Source of the DNA: an uncultured Bacilli bacterium
Lineage (GTDB): Bacteria; Bacillota_I; Bacilli_A; RF39; UBA660
Length of the DNA stretch: 28,662 bases
NCBI GenBank assembly: GCA_910576925.1
Contig: CAJTKB010000014.1
Location: forward strand, 1-28,662
Direction: 5' to 3'
Position numbers and translations under genes: made by a program. The notes beneath the pieces are model-generated. The model was not told the DNA's origin. It was given only the letters and a program-made list of their open reading frames with translations, and did no database searches. Positions 1-8,207 of this stretch are shown piece after piece; positions within the stretch are counted from its first letter, which is position 1, and every line of letters starts with the position of its first letter.

Positions 1-166
1 CTTCTGTGTATAGCATTGTTACTGTTGCTAAACTTACTTTATTTACTGTTGTTCCCTCTTTTGCATATTTAAATGCTGCATAGCTTACTCCTACTACTAA
101 TAATATCAATAGTAGTAAACTCACTACTGTTATCGTTATCTTCTTCTTATTTTTATCCATTTTCAT
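1..166 (-). CDS. SipW-type signal-peptide protein, N-terminal fragment
   Basis: Partial gene; the C-terminus lies beyond position 1. The reverse strand reads M-K-M-D-K-N-K-K-K followed by a long hydrophobic run ending in a V-G-V-S-Y-A-A-F motif. This is the lysine-rich start plus hydrophobic core plus S/T-Y-A box typical of TasA/camelysin-type proteins cleaved by SipW-like signal peptidases. An AGGAG site (171-175) lies 4 nt before the ATG at 166 and 10 nt before a second in-frame ATG at 160, so either could be used. It resembles in style the start of the surface protein at 13766-15526. Secretion and surface display are inferred; nothing can be said about the missing part. Confidence 0.65.
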   Translation of the reverse strand, partial: MKMDKNKKKITITVVSLLLLILLVVGVSYAAFKYAKEGTTVNKVSLATVTMLYTE

Positions 167-475
167 TACTCTCCTATACATTTATATATTAATCTATATC
201 TTACATGAATATTGCTAGTATTATAAACTACTTTTTACTATAAATATTAATAACATATATTTGACTATCTTAAAATAATTATAAATTAATTTTAACTAAA
301 AAGCAACTATCAAAAATAACACAATATACTATGAAAATATATAAAATCATTCGATAAATTAACTTCGAAATTATTCTAATACTTTATTAAGTAATTTTAA
401 AAAAATCCATATTGGCTTTCAAAATTCACTTCACATATATAAAAACAATTAATATACAATACTCCAAAACAAAAA
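167..475. other. AT-rich intergenic region, no gene seen
   Basis: About 310 bp between the two leftward genes. It is strongly AT-rich with stops in all frames. A TATAAT-like hexamer occurs on the minus strand near 220-225, upstream of the gene at 1-166, but I see no convincing -35 partner. I see no repeats or clear RNA structure. Confidence 0.5.
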
Positions 476-1624
476 TTATTTATTAATTTCACTCATACAA
501 GAATATATAATTAAATATATCACTACACTAAGTGGAATAAATACAATAATCATCTGTAAAACAACCTCTATATTATAACTATCAACAATAGTTGAAAGTG
601 AATAATAAAATAGCAAAAATCCTATAGTAAGCGATGTTAACAAAGAAATTAAAGCATTCTGTCTTATTTTGTTTTTCGTAAAACCTTTTTTTATACCATT
701 AGTCTTCTTTTCAACTTTACTAGTCGTTCTAAGTCCTTTATAAAATAATAAAGAAGATAAGAAAAATATAGGTGACATAGAAACAAGTACAGAGATAACA
801 CCACTAAAACCTGCTAATATAAGAATTTTTCTAAAATCCTTACTAAAAAATGTATATAATAAAATCAATATATATGGAAGTAATATTGAGTATATAAAAT
901 ATCTATCCATATACATATATCTACTATAAAGAGCTCTCACTTTATTATCTATATTTCCAACTATCGCCATTACTATAATAGTAAAAATTGCACATAATTC
1001 AAAGGTAACATTAGGAATAAAATTAGTAGTTAGAAAACCAACTTTCATCCAAATAGACAAATAAGTAATTGCAAATATTAATCTAATGGTAATGCTTTTA
1101 TACTTATCTAAACTATTTTCAATACTTTCTTTATAAACAGGAAACTTCTCTTCCTTATTTTTTTTATTATCAAATATACCAATTCCAAGATATAGAAGAC
1201 CTGTAATAAGTATAAAAATTGGTAATAAAAATACTAATATTGTAACTAAATCATGAAAACTAAGTCCTGCAAGATAATCAATAAAACCAGGATCTACTAT
1301 ATTTTTATAAAGTATAAACAAAAATAGTACTCCAAAAAACAATACTATAGAATATGCAATATCTTTAGTAATTTTAAGCTTTCTAAATTGAAATATTGGA
1401 AACTCATTTTTAATATTTGCAAGTATTGCCATTAATATTAATACAAATAACGATATTCCTTCTACTAAAACATCATTAAAATGCCATCTTGGATTTAATG
1501 ATATTTTCATCCACAAAGAAAGAAGTGTTATAACACCAAGGGTAATAACTGTTGATCTTCTATAACTTCTTAAGCCTGCTACTTGTTCCTTACTAATATC
1601 AAATTTCTTTTCTTTTTTACTCAC
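476..1624 (-). CDS. internally duplicated multi-pass membrane protein
   Basis: Unrecognised integral membrane protein of about 382 residues with roughly 9-10 hydrophobic segments and a basic, Lys-rich N-terminus. It contains an internal duplication: the segment around LSLWMK ... LMAILANI (first third) is matched by LSIWMK ... VMAIVGNI (middle third). Each is followed by further transmembrane segments and a charged KK-rich loop, and a shorter third helix pair ends the protein. The GTG at 1624 is preferred over the GTG at 1633, because the latter lies inside the GAGGTGG ribosome-binding site that serves the former. It follows the trigger factor terminator and seems to be its own unit. Function unknown; no catalytic motif seen. 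Confidence 0.75.
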   Translation of the reverse strand: MSKKEKKFDISKEQVAGLRSYRRSTVITLGVITLLSLWMKISLNPRWHFNDVLVEGISLFVLILMAILANIKNEFPIFQFRKLKITKDIAYSIVLFFGVLFLFILYKNIVDPGFIDYLAGLSFHDLVTILVFLLPIFILITGLLYLGIGIFDNKKNKEEKFPVYKESIENSLDKYKSITIRLIFAITYLSIWMKVGFLTTNFIPNVTFELCAIFTIIVMAIVGNIDNKVRALYSRYMYMDRYFIYSILLPYILILLYTFFSKDFRKILILAGFSGVISVLVSMSPIFFLSSLLFYKGLRTTSKVEKKTNGIKKGFTKNKIRQNALISLLTSLTIGFLLFYYSLSTIVDSYNIEVVLQMIIVFIPLSVVIYLIIYSCMSEINK

Positions 1625-1685
1625 ACTATCCACCTCTCTATTCTAATTACATTTAATCACCAAATTATAAATTTTGCAAGAAAAT

Positions 1686-1713
1686 AACAAAAAAACTCTA
1701 GAAAACTAGAGTT
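1686..1713 (-). terminator. intrinsic terminator of tig
   Basis: An 8-bp perfect stem (AACTCTAG / CTAGAGTT, 1694-1701 and 1706-1713) with an AAAA loop is followed on the minus strand by a run of T (1695 down to 1689). It lies 5 nt behind the trigger factor stop codon. Confidence 0.85.
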
Positions 1714-1718
1714 CTTAA

Positions 1719-3023
1719 TTACTTATTAAGTTCTTTTAATTTATCAATAGTCTTTTCCATTTTAAGTTCGTATTGTAACATTTCAATGCCACCAATTTCT
1801 TCTAAGAATTGTTCCTTAGTAATATTATACTTTTTAGCAAGTTCTTCAGCTTCTTTTGAAGCATCCTTTTCACTAACTTCAATTTTCTCCAAATTCATAA
1901 TTTCTTCAAGCATTAAACGGTATAGAACATTTTTGAAGGCTTCTGGTTCCATTTGATTTAGTAAGTCTTCTTTTTTTGATTGAGTAAACTGGTAATATAG
2001 ATCTATACTTATTCCTTGCATTTGCATATTTCTTTCGAATCTCTTAAATAATCTTTCTACTTCTTCATTTACCATTTCTTCTGGAATATCAACTTCGACA
2101 TTTTCTCCTACTTTTTCCAAAAGTTCATCAACATATTTATTTTCTAAATCAGCTTCTTTATGAGCCTTGATCTCATTTTCTATATGCTCTCTCAAAGATT
2201 TCTCATCCACTACACCTTCAATTGCTAAATCCTCAAAAAAGTCTTTATCAAATTCTCTTTTTACTTTTTGTTTTACTTCATTTACTTTTACATGAAATAC
2301 AACCTTTTGACCAGCAAGATCCTTTGCGTGATATTCTTCTGGGAAAGTTAAATCTAAATCCTTTTCTTCATTTACCTTTAATCCAATTAATTGTTCTTCA
2401 AAACCAGGAATAAAAGTACCAGAACCAATCTCTAAAGAATGATTTTCCCCTTTTCCACCATCAAATGGAACTTTGTCTTTAAAACCCTCATAATCAATTA
2501 CTGCAATATCACCATTTTCTATTGCACCATCTTTAGTAACTAATTCAGTATATTCATCAAGAATATGATTTAGTTGATGTTCAATTTCTTCATTTTCTAC
2601 TTTAGCTTCTTCTTTAACTATATTAAGTCCTTTGTATTTTTTTATCTTGATTTCAGGTGTTGTTATAAGAGTAAATATAAAAGTAATAGATTCTTCATTA
2701 ATTTCTTTTATATCTACATTAGGTTGAATTACAGGAACAAGTTTAGAACTTTCTAAAGCTTTATTATAAGCTTCTTGAACAACCATATCTGCAGCATCTA
2801 AATATAGAGACTCTTTACCAAAATGTTTTTCATATATTTCTCTAGGTACTTTTCCTTTTCTAAAACCGTCTACTTGAGCAGTTTTCTGTTTCTTTTGAAA
2901 AGTTTTATCAAGAGCATTTTTCCATTCTTCACCTTCTATTTTGATTTCAACGGTATGTCTATTTTTATTTGCCAATTTTTCATCTTTTTCTTCATTTGTC
3001 TTAACTTCTTTTTCTTTAGCCAT
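1719..3023 (-). CDS. tig: trigger factor, ribosome-associated chaperone / peptidyl-prolyl isomerase
   Basis: Cytoplasmic chaperone that binds the ribosome exit tunnel and assists nascent-chain folding. The N-terminal ribosome-binding domain has the signature GFRKGKVP at residues 53-60. A central FKBP-type PPIase domain follows (around residues 145-240, with the YEGF...DGG...IPGFE pattern), then the long helical C-terminal substrate-binding domain. The length of 434 residues is normal for the family; about 20 charged residues precede the first conserved strand. The ATG at 3023 is chosen because GGAGGAG (3030-3036) lies 6 nt upstream; an upstream TTG at 3041 would put the Shine-Dalgarno inside the gene. 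It is monocistronic, with a sigma-A promoter at 3047-3075 and a terminator at 1686-1713. Confidence 0.97.
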   Translation of the reverse strand: MAKEKEVKTNEEKDEKLANKNRHTVEIKIEGEEWKNALDKTFQKKQKTAQVDGFRKGKVPREIYEKHFGKESLYLDAADMVVQEAYNKALESSKLVPVIQPNVDIKEINEESITFIFTLITTPEIKIKKYKGLNIVKEEAKVENEEIEHQLNHILDEYTELVTKDGAIENGDIAVIDYEGFKDKVPFDGGKGENHSLEIGSGTFIPGFEEQLIGLKVNEEKDLDLTFPEEYHAKDLAGQKVVFHVKVNEVKQKVKREFDKDFFEDLAIEGVVDEKSLREHIENEIKAHKEADLENKYVDELLEKVGENVEVDIPEEMVNEEVERLFKRFERNMQMQGISIDLYYQFTQSKKEDLLNQMEPEAFKNVLYRLMLEEIMNLEKIEVSEKDASKEAEELAKKYNITKEQFLEEIGGIEMLQYELKMEKTIDKLKELNK

Positions 3024-3046
3024 CACTATCTCCTCCAACAAGGTTT

Positions 3047-3075
3047 ATTATAACGTAAAAAAACTATGGATACAA
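3047..3075 (-). promoter_or_regulatory. sigma-A promoter of tig
   Basis: Minus strand: -35 TTGTAT (3075-3070), 17-nt spacer, perfect -10 TATAAT (3052-3047). It lies about 24 nt upstream of the trigger factor start codon, with the Shine-Dalgarno in between. Confidence 0.8.
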
Positions 3076-3115
3076 GTAATTTATTCATAATTTTTTACCG
3101 TTCATATTATTTAGC

Positions 3116-4270
3116 TTAAATACTTTTGCTTCTTTGATCAATCATTTTTTCTTTTTTATATCTTCTTTCAAATTCAATTGCTAAATCACTCCAAAAATCT
3201 ACATCTAAAATATCATATGTATTCAAATCATAAATAAAGTCTCTATCTATAACAACTAATTCTCCTGTTCTCAAAACATCTTTAGAATTATCAAGTTCTC
3301 TATTAAATCCCAAAACCTTACCATACTCTGCAAGTTCCTTAGAAAAATATCTTTTATTAGGTCTAAAAAGTCTTCCAACATTTTCTTTTTTTACATCTGT
3401 CCATAAAATATTATCTTCATAAAGTTCTTTCCACACAACATATAATTCATCTTTACTAATACGACCATTTGTATAAACTCTTTCACTAACCTCAATACAA
3501 TTAGGTATATGAATATCCTTAGGAACTAAAGAAGAAATATCAACTCTAACAAGAGGTTGTAAAATTCTTCTATGATTAGGAATCTCATATTGCTCTACAT
3601 CACCAACCTTTAATACCTTATTTCCTATCATAAAAACAACACCATAATATCCCTCATCAAATACAATATCAGTATATCCTAAGTGTATCTCATTCTCTAT
3701 ATAATACTCCTTTAATAATTCATCAATCAAAAGAACAATAACATCAACCAAACTATCAAAATATTTGTCATTATCAATTAAATCTCTATGAACTCTATGT
3801 GCAACTAAAAATCCTTTAACAAATTCTTTTTTATTACTCAAAATTCTTTCATTCAATTTATTTTCAAAATAAGAATCTAAGTATTTATATTTAAACAATG
3901 AGAAAAGATTAGATATTGGTAAAACGTTAAGTAACTTATCGAAATAGGAACCTAAAAAATCCTTTTTCTCTTTATTATTCTTTTCCTCTAAATATATACT
4001 TAAAATAACACATAAAAAATCAGGATTAGGACAATGCCTAATAGTTTCCAAAAAATTTGATTCCATTATATTTTTTAAACGATGATCTTTATACATAAGA
4101 TCAATAAGAAGAACATAATGTTGATAATAAATATTAGAAATAATCAAATTATAATTTGATCTAATATAAAGAGATGCACTATCATATTCATCTAAAAATT
4201 GAGAAAATGTTGCATAATAAATCTGACCATTATTTAATTCTAATAAAAATTTTTCTAAAATATTTTCCAT
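3116..4270 (-). CDS. protein with divergent protein-kinase-like C-terminal domain
   Basis: 384 residues. The N-terminal ~190 residues are helical and unrecognised. The C-terminal half carries what looks like a reduced kinase fold: a glycine loop EGYYGVVF (residues 206-213), a strand with lysine VLKVG (K221), a catalytic-loop-like TDVKKEN (D292, K295, N297) and a metal-binding-like IDRDF (D342/D344). These are the spacings of the Lys, HxDxxxxN and DFG elements, though the sequence is far from classical Ser/Thr kinases. It could phosphorylate protein or a small molecule, or be a pseudokinase. The ATG at 4270 lies 5 nt after the stop of the preceding gene; an overlapping TTG at 4291 is less likely. 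It is the last gene of the glycan operon, so a role in regulating or modifying cell-surface products is possible but unproven. Confidence 0.6.
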   Translation of the reverse strand: MENILEKFLLELNNGQIYYATFSQFLDEYDSASLYIRSNYNLIISNIYYQHYVLLIDLMYKDHRLKNIMESNFLETIRHCPNPDFLCVILSIYLEEKNNKEKKDFLGSYFDKLLNVLPISNLFSLFKYKYLDSYFENKLNERILSNKKEFVKGFLVAHRVHRDLIDNDKYFDSLVDVIVLLIDELLKEYYIENEIHLGYTDIVFDEGYYGVVFMIGNKVLKVGDVEQYEIPNHRRILQPLVRVDISSLVPKDIHIPNCIEVSERVYTNGRISKDELYVVWKELYEDNILWTDVKKENVGRLFRPNKRYFSKELAEYGKVLGFNRELDNSKDVLRTGELVVIDRDFIYDLNTYDILDVDFWSDLAIEFERRYKKEKMIDQRSKSI

Positions 4271-4275
4271 AATTA

Positions 4276-5328
4276 CTACTTTACAATCCAAAAGGTTGGT
4301 AAATCTCTAAGACCATCTTTTCCGGCAGCTACAGGTTTATTAATAATTTTATGATTAATAACTAATTCGGTTGAACTTCCACCGTCCATATTAGCAGCAT
4401 TAACAGCACCATAGTTCTCCATAACTTCAGTTAAATCTGACATATCAGCACCAATACTTGATGGTATTCTACCATTTATAATTAAAAATAGAACTATCCC
4501 ATCCTTTCTTTGACCGATAGCAGTACGAGGAGCTATTCCCCAACCACCATTACCTTTTACAAAACTACTTTTACCATTAACTATTAAATATGGTCCAAAT
4601 TCAACAGCATCTCTTATCCCATTTTTCATCGCTTCATTAGCACTCCATCTAGCAAGGACAAGTTTATTTTCTTTATTAAATCCAACAATTCCTCCACCTA
4701 TATTTGATTTCCTATAATCTCCTACAAGCCTTCCATTAGAAATAACTACCCCATGAGGTACTCCTCCATTACTATTCCAATCAGGATCATAAAAACCTCC
4801 AGCATTAATTGCTATTATGGCATCATTATTTTTGGCAACAGTTGTAATTGCTTCTCCTCTAGTTCCTACATACCTACTAGTAGCAAGACTTACTCTACTA
4901 GGATCATATATTGCAACTAAATATCCTTTATATCCTGTACCACTAACTTCAATCACCTTATATAAATCATTATCTTCATCTTTTTTTAATATTTGTTCTT
5001 CGTATTTATTCTTATAAACTTTTATATCATTATTATATTTTTTGATTTTAATCAAACTAGTATCCGTATTTCCCTTTGCTTCAATTACACCATTTTGTGC
5101 TAGAACTTTTTGTATTTGTTTATCACTAAAAAACCAAGTAGCTAAATATTGATGAGACATAGTAGTCATTGCAGATGTGATCCAAAAATTTCTAAATCCA
5201 CTATAAGGACCATACAACAAGAAAAAGAAAGTACAAACTCCAACAACAAAAGTTGCTAAAAATCCGATAAGTACCTTTTTAGCAACACTTAATTTTCCTT
5301 TTTTCTTAACTTTAAACTTCCTAGCCAT
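4276..5328 (-). CDS. membrane-anchored phosphodiester glycosidase family (NAGPA-like) protein
   Basis: 350 residues: a basic N-terminus, one transmembrane helix (about residues 18-39), an extracytoplasmic spacer, then a NAGPA/DUF2233 domain. Family landmarks are visible: AINAGGFYD (residues 173-181), a GGVPHGVVISNGRLV strand-turn, FGPYLIVNG (244-252), PRTAIGQ (267-273) and the conserved NMDGGSST (313-320). Relatives act on N-acetylglucosamine-1-phosphodiester bonds or on cell-surface polysaccharides, and in Firmicutes they often sit in exopolysaccharide loci. Its Shine-Dalgarno (AAGGAG) overlaps the stop of the upstream gene, so translation is probably coupled. The exact substrate is unknown. 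Confidence 0.88.
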   Translation of the reverse strand: MARKFKVKKKGKLSVAKKVLIGFLATFVVGVCTFFFLLYGPYSGFRNFWITSAMTTMSHQYLATWFFSDKQIQKVLAQNGVIEAKGNTDTSLIKIKKYNNDIKVYKNKYEEQILKKDEDNDLYKVIEVSGTGYKGYLVAIYDPSRVSLATSRYVGTRGEAITTVAKNNDAIIAINAGGFYDPDWNSNGGVPHGVVISNGRLVGDYRKSNIGGGIVGFNKENKLVLARWSANEAMKNGIRDAVEFGPYLIVNGKSSFVKGNGGWGIAPRTAIGQRKDGIVLFLIINGRIPSSIGADMSDLTEVMENYGAVNAANMDGGSSTELVINHKIINKPVAAGKDGLRDLPTFWIVK

Positions 5329-5333
5329 ACAAC

Positions 5334-5897
5334 TTACTCCTTACCAACAAATTCCTTATCCCCATCAAAATCAATATATTTATTCTTTGTACTATATTTT
5401 TCTAATGTCTCAGTTCCACCTGTTTCTTTTATATATGTATTATAATTGTCTAATACTTTATTATATTTATCAATATCACTAACAAAACTATTAATAACTT
5501 CTTCATATAAACTTTTAAAGGATGAGCATTTCTTATTAACTTCACTATCAGAGTAATATGCATTTTTACAATATTTTTTTAATTGACTAGCACTTTTTTC
5601 CATTTCATCTACTGTTTCCTCTAATTTTTTTATTTTATTGTTATTATCAGAATAAGAAGAGCCTATTGCATCATAATAAGTATCAGAAAAAATCGTTGTA
5701 TAAACTTCATCCCTAACTTCATTAAATTTAAGAACCTTTTTTTCAAAGCCATCATACTTCTTCACAATTGTATTCATAACCTTCTTTGTTTCTAATTTAT
5801 CTCTACGTATACTAATAACAAAGAATGTAATTAACACTAGTAAAATAGCAACAACAGAAATAGATATTATTATCACTTTATTCTTTTTCACAAACAT
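5334..5897 (-). CDS. membrane-anchored helical protein of unknown function
   Basis: 187 residues. A short basic N-terminus and one hydrophobic helix (about residues 9-29) are followed by a Lys/Glu/Tyr-rich, mostly helical domain with possible coiled-coil heptads (around KIKKLEETVDEMEKSASQLKK). Two cysteines (in KKYCKNAYY and NKKCSS) could form a disulfide outside the membrane. The ATG at 5897 lies only 3 nt after GGTGG, so the GTG at 5891 may be the true start. It lies between PssE and the phosphodiester glycosidase in one operon, suggesting an accessory role in surface glycan assembly or display. I do not recognise the family. Confidence 0.7.
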   Translation of the reverse strand: MFVKKNKVIIISISVVAILLVLITFFVISIRRDKLETKKVMNTIVKKYDGFEKKVLKFNEVRDEVYTTIFSDTYYDAIGSSYSDNNNKIKKLEETVDEMEKSASQLKKYCKNAYYSDSEVNKKCSSFKSLYEEVINSFVSDIDKYNKVLDNYNTYIKETGGTETLEKYSTKNKYIDFDGDKEFVGKE

Positions 5898-5917
5898 ACA
5901 CCACCATATTAATTAGT

Positions 5918-6496
5918 CTACCACAAATTACGACAAAAATATATTAAAATTATCACAAATAATAAGGATAATATTAAAAGTAAAAATTTTTTATATCTAT
6001 TCCACCAACTAATATTATTTGTACTTTTTATATAATTATCTATAAGCTCAACGAAAGCTTTATTATTAGACTTATATTTCTTAGGAATAAATTTCCTACT
6101 ACTTTCTAGAATCTTATCTAATTTAGAAAAGTCTTTAAGTGCTAAAATATATCCAAGTTTTTCAAATTCATCAATAATCTGTACTTGATGATCATTTGTA
6201 TGCTCAAAGTACTTTGAAAGTCTTGGAGCCGCTATAACTTTTTTGTTAAATTTAAGTGCTGTTAAAATACTTCCAACTCCTCCATGAGTTATTATAATAC
6301 TAGCTTCTTTCATATATTCTTCTAACTTTTTAGGGCTAACTAAATCAAATATTTCCATATTTTTAGATTCATATTTAGTATATCCTGCTTGCACTATAAC
6401 CTTTTCTTTAATATTTTTTTTATTACATTGTTTATCTATTGCTTCTAAAAGTCTTACAAAACTTTTATCCTGTGTACCAAGTGTTACTAATATCAT
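5918..6496 (-). CDS. PssE/Alg13-like glycosyltransferase subunit
   Basis: 192 residues. This is the catalytic, sugar-nucleotide-binding half of a split GT28-type transferase. It starts MILVTLGTQ, has a second strand VIVQAGYTKY and ends the Rossmann domain with IIITHGGVGSILTAL, the GGxGS motif that binds the UDP-sugar. In the family this subunit joins a membrane partner (PssD/Alg14) to add a second sugar to a lipid-linked precursor. An extra C-terminal hydrophobic helix (about residues 168-187) is not typical of PssE and may anchor it directly. The ATG overlaps the PssD stop in a TAATG junction, with GGAGG 10 nt upstream, so the pair is translationally coupled. The sugar transferred cannot be told from sequence. 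Confidence 0.85.
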   Translation of the reverse strand: MILVTLGTQDKSFVRLLEAIDKQCNKKNIKEKVIVQAGYTKYESKNMEIFDLVSPKKLEEYMKEASIIITHGGVGSILTALKFNKKVIAAPRLSKYFEHTNDHQVQIIDEFEKLGYILALKDFSKLDKILESSRKFIPKKYKSNNKAFVELIDNYIKSTNNISWWNRYKKFLLLILSLLFVIILIYFCRNLW

Positions 6497-6966
6497 TAAA
6501 AAATCCAACCTCCATACTCTGCTTGAGGATAAAGTTTAAGCATACTTTCCCATTGCACAATAAATCTGTCTGCTACTGGATATATAAGTTTTCCTGTAAT
6601 TGTCTTTGTTTTTATATTAGCAAAAGTCTCTACATAAATTATTTTACTACCAAATATTTTTCCTAAATAACACATAGGGCCAGCTGTATGAGTACCTGTT
6701 GTAATAATGTAATCTGGGCATACTTTAAAATATAAAAAAACTGTTTTAATTATATTAAATAAAAATTTAAAAATATATCTAAATAAATGATCTTTTGTAC
6801 CATATACTAGAAAACTAACATGTTCCTTATATTCGTCTTTTAAATATAAATTTGATTTTGTTTTTTCTGTAATTATATAATAATCATATTTCTTAAATAA
6901 ACTTTTTAATTGCATCATTTCAGTTAAGTGTCCACCAGTTGACGATATAAATAAAATCTTTGGCAT
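6496..6966 (-). CDS. PssD/Alg14-like glycosyltransferase membrane subunit
   Basis: 156 residues. The N-terminus MPKILFISSTGGHLTEMMQL is the conserved SSxGGHL motif of the PssD/Alg14/CpsF family. Later come VCPDYIITTGTHTAGPMCYLGKIFG and the closing FIVQWESM ... YPQAEYGGWIF, also characteristic. A hydrophobic segment near residues 78-95 mediates membrane association. In the family it recruits PssE to the membrane-bound lipid acceptor, forming a two-component glycosyltransferase. The ATG at 6966 follows the GT4 stop codon by 4 nt with only a weak purine-rich Shine-Dalgarno, suggesting reinitiation from the upstream gene. Its length is typical. Confidence 0.9.
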   Translation of the reverse strand: MPKILFISSTGGHLTEMMQLKSLFKKYDYYIITEKTKSNLYLKDEYKEHVSFLVYGTKDHLFRYIFKFLFNIIKTVFLYFKVCPDYIITTGTHTAGPMCYLGKIFGSKIIYVETFANIKTKTITGKLIYPVADRFIVQWESMLKLYPQAEYGGWIF

Positions 6967-6970
6967 ATTA

Positions 6971-8107
6971 TCACTTCTTTTCAATTATTTTAAACCATTC
7001 TTTACTAATATTATCAGGACTATATTTAGAAACTAATCGCCTTCCTTCAAGACCAATTTTTTTTCGAGAATCAAAATCATTCATTAAATCTTCACACTTT
7101 TTAATATAGGCTGCAAAATTTCTATTTTTAATTAAATAACCATTACTACCACTATTTATCAACTCATTAGCTCCTTCAGCTGATGAAAAGCTAATACAGG
7201 GAAGCCCACAACTCATCGCTTCCAAAAGTACTATTCCGAATGATTCTGTATGAGAAGTCATCAAGTAAATTGAAGAGTCTCTAAGCTTTTGATAAATATA
7301 TTCTTTATCTCTAAAACCATGAAGAGTAACTTTCTTTTCTAAATCATTCTTTTTAATATACTCTTCAAGAATACCTCTAGATGGACCATCACCAATAATA
7401 TCAAGTTGCCATTCAGGATAATCACTTGAAATAGTTTTGAACATCTTAAGTAAATCTAAATATCCTTTTTCAGGAGAAAGTCTCCCAACAGATATTAATT
7501 TTTTATTAACAAGTGGAGCTAAATCATTCTTACTAGGCATATCTTCTATTACATTTGGAATATATCTACATTCGCATTTTGTATTTCTAAGCATTCCTCT
7601 ATAAAAAGCTTCAAGTGACTTGGAAACTAATACTAAATAATCAAGATTACTACAAGACATTTTAATTTTATCAGCATATTTCATATTATCATGATAATGA
7701 TTATGTTCCCAACCAATCTTTAAGACATTATCCTTTCCATACGTTCCCAACCATTCATCGAATATATCACGAGTGGCAATAATAACATCACTATCACAGT
7801 TTTCTATATAACTAATCATAGTTTTTTTACGAAGCTTTAATATTTTTAATGATTTCATTCCCTCTTTAAAAGATTTTATATATCTATGTTTTTTAATAAA
7901 TCCTCTAAATTCAGCTTCATTAGGAACTACTTCAGTTAAATATTTAATACTTACTCTATCATCAATTTTAAAAGCTGGCTCATCTATCAATTTATAACTA
8001 CAAGCTATTTCAACATCATATTTATCCACTAAAATATTAGCAAGTGTACTAATACATCTCTCAACTCCACCATAATTAAGATGTAATGCTAAAATCGATA
8101 CTTTCAT
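6971..8107 (-). CDS. GT4-family (GT-B) glycosyltransferase
   Basis: 378 residues, the first gene of the surface-glycan operon. It shows the GT-B pattern: an N-terminal Rossmann domain with the acceptor loop LHLNYGGVERCISTLA (residues 8-23), then a C-terminal donor domain with SVGRLSPEKG (206-215), IIGDGPSRGILE (237-248) and the GT4 EX7E motif in TESFGIVLLEAMSCGLP (E288 and E296). It probably adds a hexose to a lipid-linked oligosaccharide on the cytoplasmic face. It has a sigma-A promoter at 8136-8164 and the Shine-Dalgarno-like GGTGAT 4 nt before ATG. Its stop is 4 nt from the PssD start. Sugar specificity is unknown. Confidence 0.92.
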   Translation of the reverse strand: MKVSILALHLNYGGVERCISTLANILVDKYDVEIACSYKLIDEPAFKIDDRVSIKYLTEVVPNEAEFRGFIKKHRYIKSFKEGMKSLKILKLRKKTMISYIENCDSDVIIATRDIFDEWLGTYGKDNVLKIGWEHNHYHDNMKYADKIKMSCSNLDYLVLVSKSLEAFYRGMLRNTKCECRYIPNVIEDMPSKNDLAPLVNKKLISVGRLSPEKGYLDLLKMFKTISSDYPEWQLDIIGDGPSRGILEEYIKKNDLEKKVTLHGFRDKEYIYQKLRDSSIYLMTSHTESFGIVLLEAMSCGLPCISFSSAEGANELINSGSNGYLIKNRNFAAYIKKCEDLMNDFDSRKKIGLEGRRLVSKYSPDNISKEWFKIIEKK

Positions 8108-8135
8108 AAAATCACCAACCTATACCTATATATTA

Positions 8136-8164
8136 ATTATATCCAAAATTACTACTTTCTACAA
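8136..8164 (-). promoter_or_regulatory. sigma-A promoter of the surface-glycan operon
   Basis: Minus strand: -35 TTGTAG (8164-8159), 17-nt spacer, perfect -10 TATAAT (8141-8136). It lies about 28 nt before the GT4 start. The next five genes follow with gaps of 21 nt or less, or with overlaps. Confidence 0.8.
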
Positions 8165-8207
8165 GAAAAAAGAATTCAGAAAATCATGTAAAATTTTATA
8201 CTATCAA

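Noticed and set aside
2222..3053. Several plus-strand open frames inside trigger factor
   Set aside because: Antisense shadows of tig: Phe/Leu-rich translations and no ribosome sites.
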